A stretch of 20,146 nucleotides of DNA from Oscillospiraceae bacterium. Lineage in GTDB: Bacteria; Bacillota; Clostridia; Oscillospirales; Ruminococcaceae. Positions 14,951 through 20,146 of this stretch are shown here, piece after piece. The stretch is taken from assembly GCA_020024215.1 (NCBI GenBank), contig JAHHUC010000040.1:1-20146 (forward strand). Reading direction: 5' to 3'. A program made the translations under genes and the position numbers. The notes below the pieces were generated by a model, which was not told the origin of the DNA, ran no database searches, and saw only the letters and a program-made list of their open reading frames with translations. Position 1 is the first letter of the stretch; each line of letters opens with the position of its first letter.

Positions 14951-15418
14951 ATGGAAAAATCTCAGGCAAGAGAATATATAGAATTTATTGAGGGCTATGC
15001 CGATTTTCTTGAAAAGGCCGCACAGTGCGAAAAGGAAAAATATGCCGCTCTTCTTTCCTATGACAGGACAAGAACCGAAAAGGTTGTCTCCGAGCAGCAG
15101 GTGATGAATATGAAGATAAGCGAGCTTGAGGAAAGAAGAAGTGCATTGCAGCAAAGGATGGGATGTTCCCTTCTCACCTCAAGCCAGATTGCAAAAATGC
15201 TGGAGACTGATGACAGAAGCAGGCTTGAAGACGCTTTGAAAAAATTTGAAAGCAACATAAATACCATAAAATATTTTAACCGCAAGTCCCTTCTTTTTGT
15301 AAATGAAGGCTTGGGGATGCTTAATGCGGGAATTGAAAAGCAGAGTATAACATACGGCTCTGACGGCAGAAGACCGGATGATTCATTGCATAGTCCGCTT
15401 TTTGAGAAAGAAATTTAA
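14951..15418 (+). CDS. flgN: Flagellar export chaperone FlgN
   Basis: 155 residues, nearly all helical and rich in Glu, Lys and Gln, as expected for FlgN, which escorts FlgK and FlgL to the export gate. Family traits include the N-terminal helix IEFIEGYADFLEKAAQCEKEK, the central VVSEQQVMNMKISELEERR, and the late helix IKYFNRKSLLFVNEGLGM. Sequence identity in this family is low, so position is the main support: 3 nt after flgM and 15 nt before flgK. A weak ribosome site, GGGGT, lies 7 nt before the ATG within the end of flgM. Confidence 0.85.
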   Translation: MEKSQAREYIEFIEGYADFLEKAAQCEKEKYAALLSYDRTRTEKVVSEQQVMNMKISELEERRSALQQRMGCSLLTSSQIAKMLETDDRSRLEDALKKFESNINTIKYFNRKSLLFVNEGLGMLNAGIEKQSITYGSDGRRPDDSLHSPLFEKEI

Positions 15419-15433
15419 ACGGGGGTAATAGTT

Positions 15434-17008
15434 TTGATAAGACCGACTTTTCTTGGATTTGAAACAGCCAAAAGAGGACTTACAGCTGCCCAGAAGGGCA
15501 TAGATATAGCAGGACACAACCTGACAAACTGGGATTCGGCAGGATATACGCGTCAGAGGGTTACTCAGGTTGCCGTTGCGCCGGATTCTTATCGTTCAAG
15601 GCTTTTGGGCGACCGCTCCGGCTTTGCAGGACAGGGTGTTGATGTGACGGGTATCACTCAGATAAGGGATACCTTTCTTGATAAGCGATACAGAGATGAG
15701 GCCTCCGATTTGGGATATTTCAACCAGGCCTCCACAATACTCAATGATATACAGGCATCCATAAATGAATATGACCCTAAGAACGATTCGGGACTGAGAG
15801 GACGCTTTATGGCTCTGTCGGATGCCCTTCAGAAGTTTTCGCTCAACGCTTATTCCGAAACTCATGCCAATATAGTTGCGACAGAGTTTAAAAATATGAC
15901 GCAGATGCTTTGGCAGCTTAGCGGAAAGCTGGACTCTTCAAGGGAACAGCAGATATATGACACCGATGTGTCTGTGCAGGAAATCAACAAAAAGCTCAGC
16001 CAGATAGCAGGGCTTAACCACGCCATCATGGAGGATGCTGCCATAAGCCAGAAGAGCGATTATTTTGGCCCCAATGAGCTTTTGGACCAGAGAAATCTGC
16101 TCTTGGACGAGCTTTCACAGTATGTTGACATAAGCTATACAACAATGCCGGACACCACAGTTACAGTCAAGATAAACGGCCATGTGGCAGTTGAGGGCTC
16201 CAAATTTGACAAGATGGAGATGTCTGTTGACGAAAAGACAGATGTGGTTGGCGTGCGCTGGATTTCCAGCAACAAGTCGGTAAACCTGAGCAGCGGCTCC
16301 CTGAAGGCGAATATTGACTTTTTAAACGGCAGGGGAAACACGCTTGTAAATCAGGGCGAGACAAATAAGATGGGCTATTTCTATTATAAGGACAGGCTCA
16401 ACTATCTTGCAGAAACAGTGGCTTCTGTTGCTAACAGGGCTATCCCTCTGACAGATAAAGACGGAAACATTGTCATGAAGGACGGAGAGATAGTTTATAA
16501 AAAGCTTTTGGGCGGACTTTCTCCGAATATGGGCGCCGACGGGAAATATCATGTTGATGACAGCATAAAAATTACTGCTGACAACATTTCCATTTCAGAT
16601 GAATGGAACGAGGATCCCAGCTATGTCATTTTCCAAAGGGGAGAGGGAGATGTGCCTGACAATGTGGGCAATTATGCACAGGCTCTCATGGAAGCCATCA
16701 CAGAAAAGCAGCAGATTTTCGGACCTGAAAATGACAGATTCACCGGCAGCTTTTTAGATTATATAAAGGGCTATGCCACCACATTGGCTGAGGACATAAG
16801 CTTCCACGAAAACAGAGAAACTGCGGTTTTCAGCATTTCCAGCACACTTGAGGACACCAGAGACGGCGTTTCCGGCGTTGTGGTGGATGAAGAAGTTTCC
16901 AACATAATGATGTATCAAAAATCTCTTGCTGCCGCCTCAAGACTTATGACTGTAATGGATGAGGCCCTTGACCTCATCATAAATAAAATGGGCCTTGTAG
17001 GCAGGTAA
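15434..17008 (+). CDS. flgK: Flagellar hook-associated protein FlgK (HAP1)
   Basis: 524 residues. The N-terminal rod/hook motif is present: FETAKRGLTAAQKGIDIAGHNLTN with SAGYTRQRV (NNIANANTPGYSRQ in typical members). The early FlgK block NDSGLRGRFMALSDALQKFS and the mid-domain DQRNLLLDELSQYVDI are also clear. The C-terminal D0 helix reads EEVSNIMMYQKSLAAASRLM followed by MDEALDLIINKMG. FlgK forms the first junction layer between hook and filament and is exported by the flagellar secretion system with FlgN. The start is TTG 15434 with GGGGG 7 nt upstream; no ATG or GTG with an SD is nearer. It lies 15 nt after flgN and 31 nt before flgL. Confidence 0.97.
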   Translation: MIRPTFLGFETAKRGLTAAQKGIDIAGHNLTNWDSAGYTRQRVTQVAVAPDSYRSRLLGDRSGFAGQGVDVTGITQIRDTFLDKRYRDEASDLGYFNQASTILNDIQASINEYDPKNDSGLRGRFMALSDALQKFSLNAYSETHANIVATEFKNMTQMLWQLSGKLDSSREQQIYDTDVSVQEINKKLSQIAGLNHAIMEDAAISQKSDYFGPNELLDQRNLLLDELSQYVDISYTTMPDTTVTVKINGHVAVEGSKFDKMEMSVDEKTDVVGVRWISSNKSVNLSSGSLKANIDFLNGRGNTLVNQGETNKMGYFYYKDRLNYLAETVASVANRAIPLTDKDGNIVMKDGEIVYKKLLGGLSPNMGADGKYHVDDSIKITADNISISDEWNEDPSYVIFQRGEGDVPDNVGNYAQALMEAITEKQQIFGPENDRFTGSFLDYIKGYATTLAEDISFHENRETAVFSISSTLEDTRDGVSGVVVDEEVSNIMMYQKSLAAASRLMTVMDEALDLIINKMGLVGR

Positions 17009-17039
17009 GCGGCAGTTTACAACGAAAGGAAGTAGCTTT

Positions 17040-18092
17040 ATGAGAATAGCTCAGCGAATGGTGAGCAGAAATTATATGAGGACTCTTAACACAAGCCTCT
17101 CCAACAGAGCTGAAAGCCTCAAGAGAGGAAGCGACGGACTTGCCTTCTTCAAGCTTTCTGAAAATGTTGCCGACGGAAGCCGCGCAATGCACATTCAGGA
17201 GGAAAGATATCAGAGCACACAGCAGCTTGCAAACGTGGAGGATTTGATGTCCGAGCTTAATTCTGTGGACAGCAATATGGCTTCCATACATTCTGTGCTT
17301 CAAAGCGTGCAGGAAAAAACACTTATGGCATTGAGCGACAACTATGGCGATGATAAGAGAGAGGTTCTGGCTAAGGAGATAGGCAAGCTCAAGGAGCAGC
17401 TTTTCCAGTTCGCAAACTCCAAGTTTTCAGGCAAATATCTCTTTGGAGGAACAAACAACAGCACACCTCCCTTCACTGCTTCAGATGACGGAAAGCTGAT
17501 GTTCAACGGTGTCAAGGTGGAGGATATTTTCAAGGAAAACGACGGAAAGTATTATTATCTCACCGACCCCAATGACCCCAACAGCAAAAAAGAGGTTAAA
17601 AACAGCGGTGACATCTATGCTGATATAGGCTTGGGACTTAAAATATCATCAGATATGCAGGCAGATCCCAGAACTGCGTTCAAGGTTTCATTCTCAGGAC
17701 TTGAGCTTTTGGGCTTTGGCGAATCGGTAGAGGGCAAGAACGGAACTCAGGTTCCCAATAACGCATACGATTTGCTGACAGAGCTTGAAGAAGCTATCAA
17801 GCCGCCCTTTGACAGAAATAAGGCGGAGGATCTTCAGCGCCAGCTTATTAAGAGCACAGACAATGTGGGCATGGCAAGAACCGATATGGGAACAAGGTAC
17901 AACTTCCTTGACAAAATAAAGACACAGCTTGAAGCGGATATTGACAACATGAGCGAAACAGAATCCCGGTTGATTTCATCCGATCCTGCCGAGGAGGCAA
18001 TCAAGATGAAAAATTGCGAATATGTGTGGATGGCTGTTCTTCAGCTTGGAAGCAAGGTGCTCCCATCCTCTCTGCTGGATTATCTCAGATAA
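17040..18092 (+). CDS. flgL: Flagellar hook-associated protein FlgL (HAP3)
   Basis: 350 residues. The flagellin-like N-terminal D0/D1 is clear: MRIAQRMVSRNYMRTLNTS, a SLKRGSD variant of the usual 'l.tGk.i..psDdp' segment, and helices to about residue 130 ending in FSGKYLFGGTNN, a FlgL hallmark. A variable beta domain follows. The C-terminal coiled coil includes TDMGTRYNFLDKIKTQLEAD and SETESRLISSDPAEEAIKM. FlgL forms the second junction layer and seats the filament. AAAGGAAG precedes ATG 17040. It is exported with FlgN help and is co-transcribed with flgK. Confidence 0.95.
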   Translation: MRIAQRMVSRNYMRTLNTSLSNRAESLKRGSDGLAFFKLSENVADGSRAMHIQEERYQSTQQLANVEDLMSELNSVDSNMASIHSVLQSVQEKTLMALSDNYGDDKREVLAKEIGKLKEQLFQFANSKFSGKYLFGGTNNSTPPFTASDDGKLMFNGVKVEDIFKENDGKYYYLTDPNDPNSKKEVKNSGDIYADIGLGLKISSDMQADPRTAFKVSFSGLELLGFGESVEGKNGTQVPNNAYDLLTELEEAIKPPFDRNKAEDLQRQLIKSTDNVGMARTDMGTRYNFLDKIKTQLEADIDNMSETESRLISSDPAEEAIKMKNCEYVWMAVLQLGSKVLPSSLLDYLR

Positions 18093-18125
18093 TTAAACCT
18101 TAAAAATTTCGGAGGTGAGGATGTT

Positions 18126-18695
18126 TTGCAGTATATAGATATTACCACCACGATGGTCAAGAGCAGCCTTGATATAAGCTATTCACGTCTTGATGTAAAA
18201 CATTCATTCAAGCCGGAATATAAGGCTGAGAGAAGACCGTCGGAATTAAGCATAAAATCGGAGGATATAAAGGTAAAGCTTGATACCTCCGCTATAAGAA
18301 GCGAGCTTAATTTAAAAAATAATACCGACCTGGCGTTAACTGCCGCAAACAACGGCCGTCAGGCGGTGTATGAGGCGATAGGTGCTGCTGTTCGCAGGGG
18401 CAATGAAATGGCTAAAATAAATGAGCATGTTACCATTGCGGATATTATTAGGCAGGAAAATATACAGCAGCCCGAAAGCTATACGGTGTTCATACCTTCA
18501 AATAAGATAAATATTTCATGGGAGCCGGGAAGTCTTTCCATGAAATACGATCCGGGTCAGCTGAAGCTAAACTGGGATATAAAGGAAAACGAAATAAACT
18601 ATGTTCCCGGACACGTCTATCTTAAAATAGCCCAATATCCCAGAGTTGACATCGAATATCATCCCGAAGGCGTGCGCCTTGATGTTATGGCGTAG
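18126..18695 (+). CDS. yviE: YviE-type flagellar operon protein (DUF6470)
   Basis: 189 residues. The name rests on position, between flgL and fliW exactly as in B. subtilis, and on the family pattern: an N-terminal strand QYIDITTT, a helical middle, and a C-terminal run of alternating short strands (INISWEPGSLSMKYDPG, LKLNWD, VDIEYHPEGVRLDV). The biochemical role of this family is not known to me. The start is TTG 18126: GGAGGTG lies 8 nt upstream, while the ATG at 18121 meets a stop after five codons in another frame. A GC-rich hairpin follows the stop. Confidence 0.85.
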   Translation: MQYIDITTTMVKSSLDISYSRLDVKHSFKPEYKAERRPSELSIKSEDIKVKLDTSAIRSELNLKNNTDLALTAANNGRQAVYEAIGAAVRRGNEMAKINEHVTIADIIRQENIQQPESYTVFIPSNKINISWEPGSLSMKYDPGQLKLNWDIKENEINYVPGHVYLKIAQYPRVDIEYHPEGVRLDVMA

Positions 18696-18698
18696 GAA

Positions 18699-18724
18699 AA
18701 GCCGTTCCCTTGCGGGAACGGCTT
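18699..18724 (+). repeat. Intercistronic hairpin between yviE and fliW
   Basis: AAGCCGTTCCC (18699-18709), TTGC, GGGAACGGCTT (18714-18724): a perfect 11-bp GC-rich stem just after the yviE stop. ATGTTGAATTT follows, with no T-run, so it is not a standard terminator. It may protect upstream mRNA, mark a processing site, or attenuate expression of fliW-csrA relative to flgKL. Confidence 0.7.
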
Positions 18725-18761
18725 ATGTTGAATTTAAAGTAAATGAAAGGTAAAGAGATAA

Positions 18762-19193
18762 ATGAAACTGGATACCAGAGATTTTGGACAGGTAGAAATA
18801 GATGAGAAGGAAATCCTCACATTTGTAAGCCCCATATTTGGTTTTGAAGAGTATAAGAAATTTGCCCTTCTTTATCAGGAGAGTGTCAGCGAACATTTTG
18901 TCTGGCTTCAATCTGTTGAGGAGCCGGAATTGTGTTTTATACTTCTTAGCCCTGACACAGTTGTTGACAGCTATGAGCCGGATATACCCCAGAGCATATC
19001 AGAGCTTTTGGGTGATGGCGCATATATGTGCTGGCTTATAGCAACCATAAGAGATCCCTTTTCAGATTCCACAGCAAACCTTAAAAGTCCCATTGTTGTA
19101 AATCCTTCCCTGCACAAGGCCGCACAGGTGGTGTTGGAGGAAAAGCTTCCTATAAGATATTCTCTTTTCAGGGAGGAGGATAAAAAGTGCTGA
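18762..19193 (+). CDS. fliW: Flagellar assembly factor FliW
   Basis: 143 residues matching FliW: FGQVEIDEKEILTFVSPIFGFEEYKKFALL at the N-terminus (18 residues in, a G-F-E motif), FVWLQSVEEPELCFIL, and VVNPSLHKAAQVVL near the end. FliW binds CsrA and relieves its block on flagellin translation, while flagellin competes for FliW, so translation follows export. The gene overlaps csrA by 7 nt, which fits fixed production of the two partners. The ribosome site is weak (AAAGG 11 nt upstream), and the hairpin at 18699-18724 lies in the short leader. Confidence 0.95.
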   Translation: MKLDTRDFGQVEIDEKEILTFVSPIFGFEEYKKFALLYQESVSEHFVWLQSVEEPELCFILLSPDTVVDSYEPDIPQSISELLGDGAYMCWLIATIRDPFSDSTANLKSPIVVNPSLHKAAQVVLEEKLPIRYSLFREEDKKC

Positions 19194-19420
19194 TTTTAAT
19201 GAGAAAAGAAGGGGATTCTTTGATGCTCGGTGACAATATAGAAATAAAGGTTACCGAAATATCAGGAAATCAGATAAAGCTTGGAATATCGGCTCCCTCG
19301 GATATAAGGATATACAGAAAGGAGATATATTCCACCATAAAGGAAAATCAGAAGGCAGCTATGGCAAAATCTTCAACCGATGCTGTTAAGAATCTTCTTT
19401 CTCAGGTGAAAAAGGATTAG
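19187..19420 (+). CDS. csrA: Translational regulator CsrA
   Basis: 77 residues, the usual length. The core is LILMRKEGDSLMLGDNIEIK, then TEISGNQIKLGISAPSDIRIYRKEIY; the RNA-binding residues near R6 and the late RIYRKEIY segment are kept. A short polar tail follows. CsrA binds GGA motifs in leaders such as that of the flagellin mRNA. The start is GTG 19187 inside the fliW stop region (AAGTGCTGA), with AGGAGG 7 nt upstream, giving tight coupling to fliW. Its last 35 nt overlap the end of the oppositely directed PilZ-like gene. Confidence 0.97.
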   Translation: MLILMRKEGDSLMLGDNIEIKVTEISGNQIKLGISAPSDIRIYRKEIYSTIKENQKAAMAKSSTDAVKNLLSQVKKD

Positions 19421-20099
19421 ACCTGAAAATTTTGAGCCTTTGATAGCTTTCCCTCTCCAGCATTGTGGACAGCTTTTCAAAATTCCTTCCGGAAAGCTCA
19501 TCAATGCTGCATTTATAGCCGCAGCTGTCGTCATTTCCAAAAATGAGCACCTTGTTTACTGTCACAGGCATATCCTTCAAAATGATGGGGTAGCTTGTAT
19601 CTATGTAAAGTCTCTCTCCCTCTTCTATGTTTTCCTTGCAGGTGAATGTAAGATTGGAAAGACAGATGGAATTTATGGCTATGGGGAAGCTTTTCTCTCT
19701 GGGAAGATCATTGCATATGAGAAAGTTCATAAATTTTCTCATGGGCTTTCTTGAGCTTTGGGTTATTCCCTTTCCCGTTCCCTCCATCGCAATGTCACAG
19801 GGAATGGCGGATGCAGCTCCGGGCAGGACCTCATCTTGTAAGGATACAAGCCGCAGAAGAGTCTGAGATGAAAGGTATGTTTCACCTGTAAACAGCTGAA
19901 CCTCTGTCCCATCCTGTGTTCTCACCAATTTAAGAGGTGTTCCTATGGTGAAAATAGGCACAAATTCACTTTCAAAGTCGATGCTTCTGTTAACTGTGGA
20001 GAGGGTGGCAGTGCCATATTCGACAACCTTGTCATCCATAGTTTTCAAGGTTGCAAAGAAGGTTATTTTATCAAGAATGTCATCTAAATCATATTCCAT
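19386..20099 (-). CDS. PilZ-like (YcgR-type) protein with a changed ligand motif
   Basis: 237 residues. The first 100 residues look like a YcgR-type N-terminal beta domain. Residues 117-225 have the PilZ layout: RKPMR (R117, R121, the RxxxR arm), a strand pattern LSNLTFTCKENIEEGERLYIDTSY, and the closing CGYKCSIDELSGRNFEKLS plus helix. The second cyclic-di-GMP motif, normally D/N-x-S-x-x-G, reads SICLSN (144-149), so binding is uncertain. YcgR-type proteins slow flagellar motors when bound to cyclic-di-GMP. The start is ATG 20099 with AAGGAG 9 nt upstream. The gene converges on csrA with a 35-nt overlap, so transcripts of the flgM operon would be antisense to its 3' end. The assignment is by fold pattern, not by a clear motif. 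Confidence 0.6.
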   Translation of the reverse strand: MEYDLDDILDKITFFATLKTMDDKVVEYGTATLSTVNRSIDFESEFVPIFTIGTPLKLVRTQDGTEVQLFTGETYLSSQTLLRLVSLQDEVLPGAASAIPCDIAMEGTGKGITQSSRKPMRKFMNFLICNDLPREKSFPIAINSICLSNLTFTCKENIEEGERLYIDTSYPIILKDMPVTVNKVLIFGNDDSCGYKCSIDELSGRNFEKLSTMLERESYQRLKIFRSNPFSPEKEDS

Positions 20100-20146
20100 T
20101 TGTTAAATCTCCTTACAGATATGATAAATGTAGCTTACTATATAAT

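Overview
This window is a chromosomal motility and chemotaxis region of a Clostridia-type Firmicute. The strongest evidence is gene order: flgM, flgN, flgK, flgL, a yviE-type gene, fliW and csrA follow one another as in Bacillus subtilis. A fliK-like gene next to a stand-alone FlhB C-terminal gene matches the B. subtilis ylqG-ylqH pair. Purine-rich Shine-Dalgarno (SD) sites, frequent ATA and AGA codons, and many GTG/TTG starts fit Clostridia. I cannot name a genus from sequence alone. I see no rRNA, tRNA, CRISPR array or mobile element.

Layout. (1) 1-7390, minus strand, read from right to left: a fliK-like protein, a FlhB C-terminal paralogue, an FtsA-fold ATPase with beta-grasp repeats, a degenerate EAL plus HDOD protein, a FliD-like protein, and an HD-GYP phosphodiesterase that runs off the left edge. 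(2) 7391-7595: a divergent promoter region carrying a 90-bp nested inverted repeat. (3) 7596-12065, plus strand: cheA, cheW, cheR and cheB, closed by a strong terminator at 12091-12132. (4) 12210-12804: a sigma-A promoter, a foldable leader of about 160 nt, and a bacteriohemerythrin. (5) 12805-13189: a non-coding stretch with several hairpins, ending in a strong minus-strand terminator. (6) 13190-14440, minus strand: an orphan ParA ATPase followed without a gap by a ComFB-domain protein. (7) 14541-19420, plus strand: a probable sigma-28-type promoter and the flgM-to-csrA operon. (8) 19386-20099, minus strand: a PilZ-like protein overlapping the end of csrA.

How the parts work together. The CheA/W/R/B set is the core of chemoreceptor signalling and adaptation. 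FlgM (anti-sigma-28) controls late flagellar transcription. FlgN, FlgK and FlgL build the hook-filament junction. FliW and CsrA couple flagellin level to translation. Around this core are four proteins from cyclic-di-GMP-linked families (HD-GYP, degenerate EAL-HDOD, ComFB, PilZ-like), which suggests motility here is tied to cyclic-di-GMP. The least explained items are the ParA-ComFB pair, the FtsA-like protein with tandem ThiS-like modules, the 90-bp dyad between the two large operons, and the hemerythrin leader.
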